64,000 nucleotides of DNA. Source: Allobosea sp. BH3 (GTDB lineage Bacteria > Pseudomonadota > Alphaproteobacteria > Rhizobiales > Beijerinckiaceae). Both the position numbers and the translations under genes were made by a program. Below, in pieces: positions 20,869 through 30,085 of the stretch. The notes beneath the pieces were generated by a model. That model did no database searches. It worked only from the letters and a program-made list of their open reading frames with translations, and was not told where the DNA came from. How positions within the stretch are numbered: the stretch's first letter is position 1; every line of letters starts with the position of its first letter. Where the stretch lies: contig NZ_JAIMCA010000003.1 in assembly GCF_025499465.1 (NCBI RefSeq), positions 682,001 to 746,000 on the forward strand, given 5' to 3'.

Positions 20869-20990
20869 TAATTAGCTCATCGCATTGATAAATATGATTT
20901 AAATTGCTTTATCCGGCTACTCTGCGCGGTTGGCACGGCCATTGCTGAAGGTGAAAAGACCTTTCGTCACATAGCAAAGGACCTCGCCCC

Positions 20991-22040
20991 ATGGACGCTT
21001 TCGCTCAAGCCAGGCTGACCCGTCGCTCGCTGCTCGCCGGGGGCGCAGCCGCCGCCACACTGGTCGCGAGCCCCTCGATCCTGCGCGCCCAGACGAAGGA
21101 ACTCGTCGTCGGCGGCGCAGCCGGCCACAAGCCCTGGGTCGAGTCGACCGTCGTCCCGATGTTCGAGAAGAAATACAACTGCAAGGTGATCTTCGAGGGC
21201 ACGCGCTCCCTGGTGAACCTCGAGAAGATGCAGAAGAACAAGGGCAGTCAGTACATGTCGGTCGTCCAGATGGACGATCCGGTGATGATCCTGGCGGTGA
21301 AGGAAGGCCTGCTCGATCCGCTCACCCCTGCCAAGGCGCCGAACCTCGCCAACCTCCTGCCGGGCTCGACCCATATGGACGCGATGTGGGCAAACTACCT
21401 GCAGCCCTGGCTCGGCGTCGCCTACAGCAAGACCGCGATGAAGACCCCGCCCTCGTCCTGGGCCGAGATGTTCGACCCGAAATACAAGGGCCGCATCATC
21501 ATCCCGTCCCTGCAGAACACCGAGGGGCTGCCCGCGCTCTTCGTCGCCGGCCTGCTGGCGGGCGGCACGCTGGAGGCGGTGCAGAAGGACACCGACGCCG
21601 GCTTCAAGAAGCTCGCCGCACTGAAGCCCAACCTGCTGACGATCTACACCCAGCAGCCGCAGGCCTATAACCTGCTCGAGCAGGGCGAGGCCTATATGAT
21701 CGGACCGGCGATGTCCTCCTATGCGCTGGAGCGCAAGGCGGCCGGCGCCCCCATCGACCTCGTCGCGCCGAAGGAAGGCGTCTTCGCCATGCCGTCCGGC
21801 ATCGCGGTCATCAAGGGCGCGCCGCAGTCCGAGCTCGCCTTCGCCTATGTCAACGAGATGCTCGGCGCGGAGCTGCAGAGCAAGCTCGCCGGCCCGACCT
21901 TCTCGCTCGCCACCAACAAGGCCGTGCCGAAGCCGGAGGGCCTGGGCGCCGACGTCAAGATCCACCAGATCGACTGGGCCAACGTCGCCGCCCAGCGCAA
22001 CGACTGGATCAAGCGCTGGGATCGCGACATGGCGATCTAA
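20991..22040 (+). CDS. ABC transporter substrate-binding protein (spermidine/putrescine/iron type)
   Basis: Periplasmic type-2 solute-binding protein, 349 aa. The N-terminus has a twin-arginine-like motif (RLTRRSLLAGG) followed by a hydrophobic stretch and a cleavage site near LRAQ, so export by Tat is likely. The mature part resembles PotD/FbpA-type binders (WAEMFDPKYKGRI..., GEAYMIGPAMSSYA). It heads an operon with an ATPase and two permeases. The ligand is unknown; the gene context suggests a small nitrogenous compound rather than a polyamine. Confidence 0.88.
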   Translation: MDAFAQARLTRRSLLAGGAAAATLVASPSILRAQTKELVVGGAAGHKPWVESTVVPMFEKKYNCKVIFEGTRSLVNLEKMQKNKGSQYMSVVQMDDPVMILAVKEGLLDPLTPAKAPNLANLLPGSTHMDAMWANYLQPWLGVAYSKTAMKTPPSSWAEMFDPKYKGRIIIPSLQNTEGLPALFVAGLLAGGTLEAVQKDTDAGFKKLAALKPNLLTIYTQQPQAYNLLEQGEAYMIGPAMSSYALERKAAGAPIDLVAPKEGVFAMPSGIAVIKGAPQSELAFAYVNEMLGAELQSKLAGPTFSLATNKAVPKPEGLGADVKIHQIDWANVAAQRNDWIKRWDRDMAI

Positions 22041-22056
22041 CGGCCGGCCACTCATC

Positions 22057-22206
22057 AGCCCTCGTCCTGCCAGAGGCCCGCTCTCGAAGCCCCATCCTGA
22101 GGAGCCATTCCACAGGGATTGGCGTCTCGAAGGATGTTCCAGGAGGCTCCGGAGACATCTGGACCGCCTTCGAGACGGCCCTGCGGGCCTCCACAGGACG
22201 AGGGCT
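22057..22206. repeat. Composite palindromic element in the ABC operon
   Basis: Nested inverted repeats fill the gap between the binding-protein and ATPase genes. Arms pair as 22057-22069 with 22194-22206 (13 bp, AGCCCTCGTCCTG), 22073-22081 with 22183-22191 (GAGGCCCGC), and 22082-22089 with 22168-22175 (TCTCGAAG). The order is collinear, so one long imperfect hairpin forms. It may stabilise the upstream message and raise binding-protein levels over permease, or it may be an inserted mosaic element. Confidence 0.75.
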
Positions 22207-22239
22207 CGACACGATCGTTCCGCGACGCCCGGAGACCGC

Positions 22240-23316
22240 ATGACCGCTGCCTTCCTCGACATCACCGGCGCCAGCAAGAGCTTCGGCTCGGCCACCGTCC
22301 TCGACGGCGTCGATCTCGCCGTCGGCCAGGCCGAGTTCATCTCGCTGCTCGGCCCCTCGGGCTGCGGCAAGACCACGCTGCTGCGCATCGTCGCCGGGCT
22401 TATGACGCCCGACACCGGCAAGGTCGTGCTCGACGGCGAGGAGATCACGCGGCGCCCGCCGCATCGGCGCGACATCGGCGTCGTCTTCCAGAACTACGCG
22501 CTCTTCCCGCATCTGACGGTGGCAGAGAACGTGGCCTTCGGGCTGAAGGCACGCGGCGCGCCGAAAGACACGATCGCGCCGACCGTGTCGCGCTTCCTTT
22601 CGCTGGTGCAGATGAGCGCCTTCGCTGACCGCTCGATCAAGGCGCTCTCCGGCGGCCAGCAGCAACGTGTGGCGGTCGCGCGCGCACTCGCGGTCGGGCC
22701 GAAGCTCCTGCTGCTCGACGAGCCCTTCTCGGCGCTCGACCGCAAGCTGCGCGAGGCGATGCAGATCGACCTGCGCCGTATCCTGCGCGAGGTCGGCACG
22801 ACGGCGATCTTCGTCACCCATGACCAGGACGAGGCGCTGACCATGTCCGACCGGATCGCGGTGATGTATCGCGGCCGGATCGAGCAGCTCGATACCCCGG
22901 CCGAGATCTATCATCGCCCGACGACGCCCTTCGCGCTCGACTTCGTCGGGCTGTCGAGCCGCCTTCCCGGCACTGTCGTCTCCGAAGACCAGGGCACCGT
23001 CGCGGTCGAGACGCCGGCCGGCACCGTCCGCGCGCCGGGCAACTTCATCCCCGGCAGCAAGGTGCTCGTCGGCGTTCGGCCGGAGCGCATCATGCTCGGC
23101 GGCAGCGGAGAGAACGTCATCCAGGCGAAGCTGACGGACGCCGTCTTCCAGGGCGCGCGCGTCCAGCTCCATTTCGAGGCGCCGGAGGGCGGGCGCCTGA
23201 TGGTCGAGGCGCATGAAGCCCCGGCCGGCCTCGCGCCCGGCAGCACGCTTTCGCTCGGCTGGCGCGAAGCCGACACGCTGCTCTACCCGGCCCCGGCCGA
23301 GGAGGCCGCGGCATGA
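22240..23316 (+). CDS. ABC transporter ATP-binding protein (PotA/FbpC type)
   Basis: Cytoplasmic ATPase that drives the importer, 358 aa from the ATG at 22240. Walker A GPSGCGKTT, the Q-loop in VVFQNYALFPHLT, signature LSGGQQQRVAVARAL, Walker B LLLLDEPFSALD and the H-loop FVTHDQDEA are all present. A C-terminal TOBE-like regulatory domain covers about the last 110 residues. Its stop overlaps the first permease start by 4 bp. Confidence 0.93.
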   Translation: MTAAFLDITGASKSFGSATVLDGVDLAVGQAEFISLLGPSGCGKTTLLRIVAGLMTPDTGKVVLDGEEITRRPPHRRDIGVVFQNYALFPHLTVAENVAFGLKARGAPKDTIAPTVSRFLSLVQMSAFADRSIKALSGGQQQRVAVARALAVGPKLLLLDEPFSALDRKLREAMQIDLRRILREVGTTAIFVTHDQDEALTMSDRIAVMYRGRIEQLDTPAEIYHRPTTPFALDFVGLSSRLPGTVVSEDQGTVAVETPAGTVRAPGNFIPGSKVLVGVRPERIMLGGSGENVIQAKLTDAVFQGARVQLHFEAPEGGRLMVEAHEAPAGLAPGSTLSLGWREADTLLYPAPAEEAAA

Positions 23317-24143
23317 GCGCGGCGCGACGCCTCGACCCGGTCCTGCTGCTGGCGGCGCCGGCCGTCCTCTACCTCGCCATCGTCTACGGGCTGCCGCTCC
23401 TTTTCCTGCTCGGGCGCAGCCTGTTCGGCGCCGGGGGACTCGCGTCCTTCGGCAGCTTCTTCGCTGACCCGTTCAGCTGGATCGTCCTCGGCAATACGCT
23501 GCGCAGCGCGGCGCTGGTCACGCTGGTCTGCCTCGTCATCGGCTATCCGACGGCGCTGGTGCTGGCGCGCGCCGGCGGGCTCGTGCAGGCCGCGATCCTG
23601 GTCGCTATCATCCTGCCGCTCTCGGTCGGCGTCGTGGTCAAGGCCTTCGCCTGGCAGATCGTGCTCCGGCGCGACGGCATCGTCTCGCAGATCATGACCG
23701 GCATCGGGCTATGGTCCGAGCCGCAGCGCCTACTCTTCACTGAGACGGGCCTCGTCATCGGCGCGGCCAACATCTTCGTGCCCTTCATGATCCTGCCGAT
23801 CTACTCCGTCCTTAAGCTCGTCGATCCACGGCTCGGCGAGGCGGCGGCGACGCTCGGCGCCTCGCCGGTCTATCGCTTCTTCAAGGTCGCGCTGCCGCTC
23901 TCGCTTCCCGGCATCGTCACCGGCATCGCCTTCGTCTTCTCGATGGCGGCCTCGATGTACGTGATCCCGAGCCTGGTTATCGGCGACCGCTTCCAGACAT
24001 TGGCGACGCTGACCGGCCGCTCCTTCCTGTTCATGCGCAACGAGCAGCTCGGCTCGACCACGGCGGTGGTGCTGCTGGCGCTCACCGTCGCCATCGTGGT
24101 CGCGAGTTCCTGGCTCTCGCGCCGACTGGGAGGCGCTTCATGA
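23313..24143 (+). CDS. ABC transporter permease (PotB-like)
   Basis: 276 aa with about 6 membrane helices. The EAA motif contacting the ATPase is seen as EAAATLGASPVYRFFKVALPLSLPG. Coupled to the ATPase gene and to the second permease by 4-bp overlaps on both sides, so the three are made together. Confidence 0.92.
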   Translation: MSAARRLDPVLLLAAPAVLYLAIVYGLPLLFLLGRSLFGAGGLASFGSFFADPFSWIVLGNTLRSAALVTLVCLVIGYPTALVLARAGGLVQAAILVAIILPLSVGVVVKAFAWQIVLRRDGIVSQIMTGIGLWSEPQRLLFTETGLVIGAANIFVPFMILPIYSVLKLVDPRLGEAAATLGASPVYRFFKVALPLSLPGIVTGIAFVFSMAASMYVIPSLVIGDRFQTLATLTGRSFLFMRNEQLGSTTAVVLLALTVAIVVASSWLSRRLGGAS

Positions 24144-24940
24144 CCACCGTCGAGAAAGTCGCAGGCTGGCTGACCGGCATCCTCGCCTTCGTCACCGTCG
24201 CCTTCCTGATGACGCCGCTGGTGGTGACGGTCGCAGTCTCCTTCGGCTCCAGCGCCGTCTTCACCCTGCCGGCGCCGAGCTGGTCGCTGCGCTGGTACGA
24301 GGCGCTGATGCGCTCGCGCGATCTCTGGCCGCCCGTCTTCGCCTCGGTGAAGCTCGCCGTGCTCTCGACGGCGATCGCGCTGGTGCTCGGCACGCTCTGC
24401 GCCATCGGCCTGCTGCGTGGCCGCTTCCGCGGGCGGGAGGCGGTCGTCACCTTCCTCGTCTCGCCACTGATGCTGCCCGGCCTCGTCATCGGCATCGCCA
24501 TGCTGGAGAGCTTCCGCGCCGCCGGCCTGCGTGACGTCTGGCTCAGTCTGATCCTCGCCCATGTCGTCATCACGCTTCCCTATGTGGTGCGAACCGTCTT
24601 CGCCTCGCTCTCGCTCTTCGATTTCACGCTGATCGACGCGGCGCGCACGCTTGGCCTGACCTATCCCAAGGCCGTGATGAAGGTACTGGTGCCCTCGCTG
24701 GCGCCGGCCTTCCTGACCTCGGGCATGTTCGCCTTTCTCGCCTCGATGGATAACTATCCGATCTCGATCTTCTTCACTGACGCCTGGACGAAGACCTTGC
24801 CGATCCAAATGCTGCAATATGTCGAGGAAAGCCCCGACCCCACCATCGCCGCGATCTCGACGCTGCTGATCCTGCTCTCCATCGGCGTGCTGGTGATCGG
24901 CGACCGGCTCGTCGGCCTCCGGCGCATGGCGGATATCTGA
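24140..24940 (+). CDS. ABC transporter permease (PotC-like)
   Basis: 266 aa, about 6 helices. The EAA-like loop reads DAARTLGLTYPKAVMKVLVPSLAP. It forms the inner-membrane channel with the preceding permease. The PuuE-like gene starts one base after its stop, tying transport and catabolism in one transcript. Confidence 0.92.
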   Translation: MTTVEKVAGWLTGILAFVTVAFLMTPLVVTVAVSFGSSAVFTLPAPSWSLRWYEALMRSRDLWPPVFASVKLAVLSTAIALVLGTLCAIGLLRGRFRGREAVVTFLVSPLMLPGLVIGIAMLESFRAAGLRDVWLSLILAHVVITLPYVVRTVFASLSLFDFTLIDAARTLGLTYPKAVMKVLVPSLAPAFLTSGMFAFLASMDNYPISIFFTDAWTKTLPIQMLQYVEESPDPTIAAISTLLILLSIGVLVIGDRLVGLRRMADI

Positions 24941-24941
24941 G

Positions 24942-25868
24942 ATGCTGCCCGATTATTCCACCGACCGCGATTTCCGCGGCTATGGCAGCAACCCTCCGGC
25001 CGTGCGGTGGCCGAACGAGGCCCGGCTCGCCGTCAACCTCGTCATCAATGTCGAGGAGGGCGGGGAGCTCTCCATCGGCCAGGGCGACGAGAAGAACGAG
25101 TCCATCTACGAGGTCGTCGAGGAAATCCCCGGCGTCCGCGACCTCTGCATGGAGTCGCATTTCGAATACGGCACGCGCGCCGGCTGGCGGCGCATCCGCC
25201 AGGCGCTGAAGGCCCATGGCGCCAAGGGCACGGTGAACGCCATTGGGCGCTCGCTGATGATCTCGCCCTGGCTGGTCCAGGAAGCGGTCGCGGATGGGCA
25301 CGAGATCGCGGCGCATGGCTGGCGCTGGGAGCGCCACGCCAACATGACGATCGACGAGGAGCGGCTCGCCATAGCGAGGACGGTCGAGGCGATCACGCGG
25401 ACGGCCGGCACGCCGCCGCGCGGCTGGCACACCCGCTCGGCCACCTCGCCGAACACGCGCCGGCTGCTGATCGAGCAGGGTGGGTTCTTCTACGATTCCA
25501 ACGCCTATAACGACGACCTTCCCTATCTGGTCGATGTCGATGGCCGCGACCATCTGGTGGTGCCGTATTCGTTCGACACGAACGACATGCGCTTCACGCG
25601 CGGCGGCGGCTTCGTCTTCGGCGACGATTTCGCCCGCTACTGCATCGACGCCTTCGACCGGCTCTATGACGAGGGCGGAAGCGAGCCGCGGATGATGACG
25701 GTCGGCCTGCATCTGCGCATCATCGGCAAGCCAGGGCGCATCGGCGGGCTGGAGCGCTTCCTGGCGCATGTTGCATCGAAGCCGGGCGTCTGGTTCGCGC
25801 GGCGCGACGAGATCGCCCGTCACTGGCTCAAGGCGATCGGGCGCGAAGAACTGATCGGCGGGCGCTAG
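24942..25868 (+). CDS. Polysaccharide deacetylase family protein (PuuE allantoinase-like)
   Basis: 308 aa, NodB-fold hydrolase. Family features visible: the N-terminal RDFRGYGSNPP motif typical of the PuuE/cofactor-independent allantoinase subgroup, NVEEGGE, the EIAAHGWRWERH loop, GWHTRSATSPNTRRLL, and LHLRIIGKPGRIGGLERFL near the end. The members characterised in this subgroup act on allantoin-type ureides, and related proteins act on amides or imides, so ring opening or C-N hydrolysis of a ureide is more likely than polysaccharide deacetylation. It belongs to the transporter operon. The exact substrate is uncertain. Confidence 0.85.
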   Translation: MLPDYSTDRDFRGYGSNPPAVRWPNEARLAVNLVINVEEGGELSIGQGDEKNESIYEVVEEIPGVRDLCMESHFEYGTRAGWRRIRQALKAHGAKGTVNAIGRSLMISPWLVQEAVADGHEIAAHGWRWERHANMTIDEERLAIARTVEAITRTAGTPPRGWHTRSATSPNTRRLLIEQGGFFYDSNAYNDDLPYLVDVDGRDHLVVPYSFDTNDMRFTRGGGFVFGDDFARYCIDAFDRLYDEGGSEPRMMTVGLHLRIIGKPGRIGGLERFLAHVASKPGVWFARRDEIARHWLKAIGREELIGGR

Positions 25869-25951
25869 CGCGTGTTCCGATCTGAGCGTTTCACTCAGGT
25901 CGATGCCATCCCAAGTATTTTCGAGCGAAGCGGACACCACAAAGAAACGCC

Positions 25952-26695
25952 ATGCGCATCCTGCTGCTCAACCCCAACACCACCGAGGCGATCACCCAGC
26001 GCCTGCTCGCGGCGGCTCAGGCCGTCGCGGCGCCGGGCACCGAGATCGTCCCGCTGACGGCGCCGCGCGGCGTGCCCTATATCGCCAGCCGCGCCGAGGC
26101 GCAGATCGGCGGCGCCATCGCGCTCGAGATGCTGGCCGAGCAGCATGACAAGGTCGATGCCGCGATCATCGCCGCCTTCGGCGACCCCGGCCTGATGGGC
26201 GCGCGCGAGCTGTTCGATATCCCGATCGTGGGCATGGCCGAGGCCGCCATGCTGACCGCCTGCATGCTGGGCAAGCGCTTCGCCATCGTCACCTTCGCCC
26301 GCGCGCTCGGCCCCTGGTACGAGGAATGCGTGGCGATGCATGGGCTGGAAGGCCGCTGTGCCGGCATCCGCATGCTGGACGAGGGCTTCGCCGACATCGC
26401 CGACGTGCAGGAGGAGAAGGAGGCGGTGATCGTCGAACTCGCCCGCCGGGCCGTGGTGGAGGACGAGGCCGATTGCGTCATCCTCGGCGGGGCACCGCTG
26501 GCGGGGCTTGCCGTCAAAGTCGCGGACCGCATCCCCGTCCCGGTCGTCGACCAGATGGGCGCCGCCCTGAAGCAGGCCGAGGCGCTGGTCGCGCTGAAGC
26601 CGCGCAAGGCGAGCGCCGGGACTTTCCGCCGCCCGCCTGCCAAGCCGACGATGGGATTGGCTTCGAGCCTTGCCGCCCGGATCGAGCATCGATGA
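25952..26695 (+). CDS. Asp/Glu/hydantoin racemase-family protein lacking both catalytic cysteines
   Basis: 247 aa. The N-terminus MRILLLNPNT and the overall pattern match hydantoin/allantoin racemases, which use two cysteines (motifs ACFGDPG and LGCAG). Here the first reads AAFGDPG (Ala75) and the second ILGGAPLAG (Gly180), so both acid/base cysteines are absent. It is therefore unlikely to racemise by the usual mechanism and may be a lyase/isomerase-type paralogue or a binding protein. It is coupled to the amidase by a 4-bp overlap and lies 83 bp after the deacetylase gene. Confidence 0.85.
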   Translation: MRILLLNPNTTEAITQRLLAAAQAVAAPGTEIVPLTAPRGVPYIASRAEAQIGGAIALEMLAEQHDKVDAAIIAAFGDPGLMGARELFDIPIVGMAEAAMLTACMLGKRFAIVTFARALGPWYEECVAMHGLEGRCAGIRMLDEGFADIADVQEEKEAVIVELARRAVVEDEADCVILGGAPLAGLAVKVADRIPVPVVDQMGAALKQAEALVALKPRKASAGTFRRPPAKPTMGLASSLAARIEHR

Positions 26696-28113
26696 CAGCC
26701 ACGGACCAGCTCTGGCAACTCGACGCGGCGGAGCTCGTGCAAGGCTATCGCACGGGCCGGTTCACACCTGTCGATGCGACGGAAGCCTGCCTGGCGCGCG
26801 CGAACGCCTGCGAGCCGGCGCTGAACGCCATGGTCGCGCTCGACAACACGGGCGCGCTCGCGGCAGCCCAGGCCAGCGCCCGGCGCTATGCCCAAGGCGC
26901 GGCGCTCGGCCCGCTGGACGGCGTGCCTATCAGCATCAAAGACAACATGCATGTCGCCGGCCTGCCGACCGGCTGGGGCAGCCGTCTGCTGCGCCATGTC
27001 GTACCGACCCAGGACGAGATCCCGGTCGCGGCGCTGCGGGCGACCGGGGCCGTCATCACCGGCAAGACGACGCTTTCCGAATTCGCGATGCAGGGCTTCA
27101 CCTCGACCCTCGCGACCGGCACGACGCGCAATCCCTGGAATACGGCTCTGACGCCCGGCGGCTCTTCAGGTGGCGCCGTCGCCTCCGTCGCGGCTGGCTA
27201 TACGCCGCTGGCGCTCGGCACGGATGGCGGCGGCTCGACCCGCAGGCCTGCCTCGCATTGCGGGCTCGTCGGCTTCAAGCCCTCCACCGGACTCGTGCCG
27301 CGCGGCGGCGGGCTGCCCGAGATCTTCCTCGGCTATGAGGTCACCGGAAGCATCGCCCGCAATGTCGCAGATGCCATCGCCCTGACGGAGGTGCTGGCAG
27401 GACACGCCATCACCGAGGCAGTGCCGGAAAAGGCGCGCATCCTGTTCGTTCCGGGCTTCGCCGATCATCCGGTCGATCCCGGCATCACTGCCCGTGTCCA
27501 CCATGCGGCCGAGCATCTCGCCGGCATGGGTCACGAGGTCGAAGAGATCGGGCATGCCGATTTCGCCGAGCGACTGAACCCGATCTGGATGCGGCTCTAT
27601 GCCATCGGCCTCGCCTGGATGATCGACAACCCCGCCTGCTGGTCGGCGCTCGGCTATCCCGAGGGCGAGAAGCCCGACATGACGCTCTGCATGGCGGCGG
27701 CGCAGGAGAATTATCGCAGCGGCGCGGCGGCCGGCGGCGGAGCGCTCTTCGAGATCCTGATCGAGATCGAGGCGCTCAAGCGAAAGCTGGATGGGCTCTT
27801 CGCCCGCTACGACGCGCTGCTGATGCCGGCGACGGCTGCCCTGCCTTGGCCAGCCGAAGAGAGCCACCCGCCGATCATCGATGGCCGCCCGGCCGGGCCG
27901 CGCGGGCATGCGATCTTCACCGGCTTCGTCAACGCCGCGGGCCTGCCCGCCATCGCCCTGCCCTGGGGAGAGGTGGACGACCTGCCGACCGGCTTCCAAC
28001 TCATCGCGCCGGCAGGACGGGACGGGTGGCTGCTCGCACTCTCCCGCGAGATCGAACGCAGCGCCCCAGCCTTTGCCGGAGCCGTGTCGCCGCTGATGCG
28101 CTCGTTTTCCTAG
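26692..28113 (+). CDS. Amidase (amidase-signature family)
   Basis: 473 aa from the ATG at 26692 that overlaps the preceding stop. It has the Ser-cisSer-Lys triad: Lys83 in PISIKDN, Ser158 in PGGSSGG, Ser182 in DGGGSTRR, with family-typical spacing of 75 and 24. It hydrolyses an amide or carbamoyl bond and releases ammonia. As last gene of the cluster it could complete degradation of an opened ureide or hydantoin. Glu-tRNA amidotransferase subunit A is an alternative family member, but no gatB/gatC is nearby, so a catabolic amidase is favoured. Confidence 0.88.
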   Translation: MTATDQLWQLDAAELVQGYRTGRFTPVDATEACLARANACEPALNAMVALDNTGALAAAQASARRYAQGAALGPLDGVPISIKDNMHVAGLPTGWGSRLLRHVVPTQDEIPVAALRATGAVITGKTTLSEFAMQGFTSTLATGTTRNPWNTALTPGGSSGGAVASVAAGYTPLALGTDGGGSTRRPASHCGLVGFKPSTGLVPRGGGLPEIFLGYEVTGSIARNVADAIALTEVLAGHAITEAVPEKARILFVPGFADHPVDPGITARVHHAAEHLAGMGHEVEEIGHADFAERLNPIWMRLYAIGLAWMIDNPACWSALGYPEGEKPDMTLCMAAAQENYRSGAAAGGGALFEILIEIEALKRKLDGLFARYDALLMPATAALPWPAEESHPPIIDGRPAGPRGHAIFTGFVNAAGLPAIALPWGEVDDLPTGFQLIAPAGRDGWLLALSREIERSAPAFAGAVSPLMRSFS

Positions 28114-28161
28114 CTCTGGAGCGTGCTGATTTTCGCGGAATGACGGCGTGGCAGCCTGCCC

Positions 28162-28686
28162 TTAAAGCCCCAGCCGCTCCACGACTTCCTGCACGATCGC
28201 GTCCTTGCTCTCCTCGACCGAGACGACGAGCGGCCGCTCGTCCGGGCCGGGTTCCTCCAGGGTGGCAAACTGGCTGTCGAGCAGGGCCGGCGGCATGAAA
28301 TGGTGCTGGCGGGCGGCCATGCGCCGGCCGATCAGCTCGCGCGTGCCACGCAGATAGACCAGCGCCACATCCGGGCGATTTCCGACGATCACCTCGCGAT
28401 AGGCGCGCCTCAGCGCCGAGCAGGTGACGATGCCGTGCTCGCCCTTGGCCCGCAGGTCGTCGATCCAGGCGGCGATGGCCGCCAGCCAGGGCTTGCGGTC
28501 TTCATCGGTCAGCGGCGTGCCGCCGGCCATCTTGGCGACGTTCTCCGGCGGATGGAAGGAATCGGCATCGCGGAAGGGCCAGCCGAGGCGAGCCGCCAGA
28601 CGCTCGCCGAGCGAGGTCTTGCCGGAGCTGGCCACGCCCATGACGACGACGACGGCCGGGCGACCGCCTTTGGTTTCGCTCGCCAC
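28162..28686 (-). CDS. gntK: Gluconokinase
   Basis: Phosphorylates gluconate to 6-phosphogluconate. 174 aa, the normal size for the small P-loop gluconokinases. The P-loop reads GVASSGKTS (usually GVSGSGKS/T), then DADSFHPPENVAKMAGGTPLTDEDR and CSALRRAYR, all characteristic. It follows gnd by 3 bp, so product and next enzyme are made from one message. Confidence 0.93.
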   Translation of the reverse strand: MASETKGGRPAVVVVMGVASSGKTSLGERLAARLGWPFRDADSFHPPENVAKMAGGTPLTDEDRKPWLAAIAAWIDDLRAKGEHGIVTCSALRRAYREVIVGNRPDVALVYLRGTRELIGRRMAARQHHFMPPALLDSQFATLEEPGPDERPLVVSVEESKDAIVQEVVERLGL

Positions 28687-28689
28687 GTC

Positions 28690-29682
28690 TCAGCCCTGCT
28701 TTTTCGGTTCGACATGGCCGCCGAAGCCGGCGCGCATGGCGGACAGGATCTTCTCGCCGAAGGTGTGATCGACGCGCGAGCGGAAGCGAGCGAAGAGCGC
28801 CGAAGTCAGCACCTCGGCCGGCGTCGCAGTCTCGACGGCGGCATCGACCGTCCAGCGGCCCTCGCCCGAATCCGAGACGTTGCCGGTGTAGGAGGACAAC
28901 TCCTCGTCGGCGGCCAGCGCCTCGGCGGTCAGATCGAGCAGCCAGGAGGTGACGACCGAACCGCGGCGCCAGACCTCGGCGATCTCGGCAACGTCGAAAT
29001 CGAAGCCGTAATCGGCCGGCAGGCCTTCCTTGGCGGAAGCGTTGCGCAGCAGATCGAAGCCTTCGGCGAAGGCCTGCATCATGCCGTATTCGATGCCGTT
29101 GTGGACCATCTTGACGAAATGGCCGGCGCCGGTCGGGCCGCAATGCAGATAGCCCTGCTCCGACGTGGGGTTGCGGCCCTCGCGATGCTTCGTCGGTTCG
29201 ATGTCGCCCTTGCCCGGCGCGAGCACCTTGAGGATCGGCTCCAGCCGATCGAAGGCCTCCTTGTCGCCGCCAACCATCAGGCAATAGCCGCGTTCCAGCC
29301 CGTGCACGCCGCCGGAGGTGCCGATATCCATATAGTGGATGCCCTTCGCGCCCAGCTCCCGGCCGCGGCGGACATCGTCCTTCCAGAAGGCGTTGCCGCC
29401 GTCGATCAGCGTGTCCCCGGGGGCGACGAGGCCGGCGAGTTCGGTGAGCGTGGCTTCGGTGATCTTGCCGGCCGGCAGCATCACCCAGATCGCGCGCGGC
29501 GCCTGCAGCTTCGCGACCATGTCCTTGAGATCGCTGGCGAGCTTCGCCCCATCGGCGGCGAGCGCCTGGCCCGGCTTCGGATCGCGATCATAGACGACGC
29601 ATTCATGCCCGGCCCGCATCAGCCGGCGCACGATATTGCCCCCCATCCGGCCGAGGCCGATCACTCCAAGCTGCATCTGCAA
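28690..29682 (-). CDS. gnd: 6-phosphogluconate dehydrogenase, decarboxylating (short form)
   Basis: Oxidative pentose-phosphate enzyme: 6-phosphogluconate to ribulose 5-phosphate, CO2 and a reduced nicotinamide. 330 aa, the short bacterial GndA-like class rather than the 470-residue form. Visible: nucleotide-binding [31 protein letters not shown], and the substrate/catalytic segment [19 protein letters not shown] with the catalytic lysine. Two possible ATG starts lie two codons apart. The coenzyme preference is not certain from sequence. Confidence 0.92.
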   Translation of the reverse strand: MQMQLGVIGLGRMGGNIVRRLMRAGHECVVYDRDPKPGQALAADGAKLASDLKDMVAKLQAPRAIWVMLPAGKITEATLTELAGLVAPGDTLIDGGNAFWKDDVRRGRELGAKGIHYMDIGTSGGVHGLERGYCLMVGGDKEAFDRLEPILKVLAPGKGDIEPTKHREGRNPTSEQGYLHCGPTGAGHFVKMVHNGIEYGMMQAFAEGFDLLRNASAKEGLPADYGFDFDVAEIAEVWRRGSVVTSWLLDLTAEALAADEELSSYTGNVSDSGEGRWTVDAAVETATPAEVLTSALFARFRSRVDHTFGEKILSAMRAGFGGHVEPKKQG

Positions 29683-29773
29683 TACTCCCGCCGAGAAGCC
29701 GGCTTTGCGCCTGCTTGAAGCATGGAGGCAGCAGACGGGGCAAGCGGGTTGCGGTCCCGCTGCCTGATCGTGC

Positions 29774-30079
29774 TCACGGGAAAAGCGGCAAAGCCGGCTC
29801 CCTTACCCGGACCGCCTCGAGCTTCAGCGTCCTGATCTCCACGCCAGGAGGGAACGATGCATCCGCTTGCCAGAACGAGAGCAACGCTGCCAGCCCTGCC
29901 GGCTTCGACAGCTCCAAGGCCATGATCTCGCGGAGGGGCAGGTCTTGCCCTTCGCGCTCGGTCGCGACAAAGCGCAGCCGGCCTTGCGAGGCGAGCGCGA
30001 GCCGCTCGACCCGGCCGAGCAGGGCCTGCCGGGTGCCTTCTGCTCGCGCGTCGTATTCGAGAAGGAGCAGCGCTTCCAT
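29774..30079 (-). CDS. Small conserved-looking protein downstream of ACC deaminase
   Basis: 101 aa, no membrane segment. It begins 6 bp after the acdS stop on the same strand, so it is probably co-transcribed. The alternating hydrophobic pattern ([45 protein letters not shown]) is compatible with a small alpha/beta dimeric barrel. I do not recognise a family and assign no function. It is supported by position, GC-rich codon use and lack of any competing gene. Confidence 0.6.
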   Translation of the reverse strand: MEALLLLEYDARAEGTRQALLGRVERLALASQGRLRFVATEREGQDLPLREIMALELSKPAGLAALLSFWQADASFPPGVEIRTLKLEAVRVREPALPLFP

Positions 30080-30085
30080 GGCGGC

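Larger units (their letters stand above)
20717..20990. promoter_or_regulatory. Divergent promoter region of the hydantoin/ureide cluster
   Basis: 274-bp region between the GntR gene and the substrate-binding protein gene. It becomes AT-rich from about 20790, in contrast to the GC-rich surroundings, as expected for two divergent promoters. It contains two operator-like palindromes, listed separately. I could not assign exact -35/-10 boxes; TTGATAAATATGATTTAAAT near 20886 is the most promoter-like stretch. Confidence 0.6.

Noticed and set aside
28162..28686. Shikimate kinase instead of gluconokinase
   Set aside because: The DADSFHPPENVAKM and CSALRR motifs and coupling to gnd fit gluconokinase.
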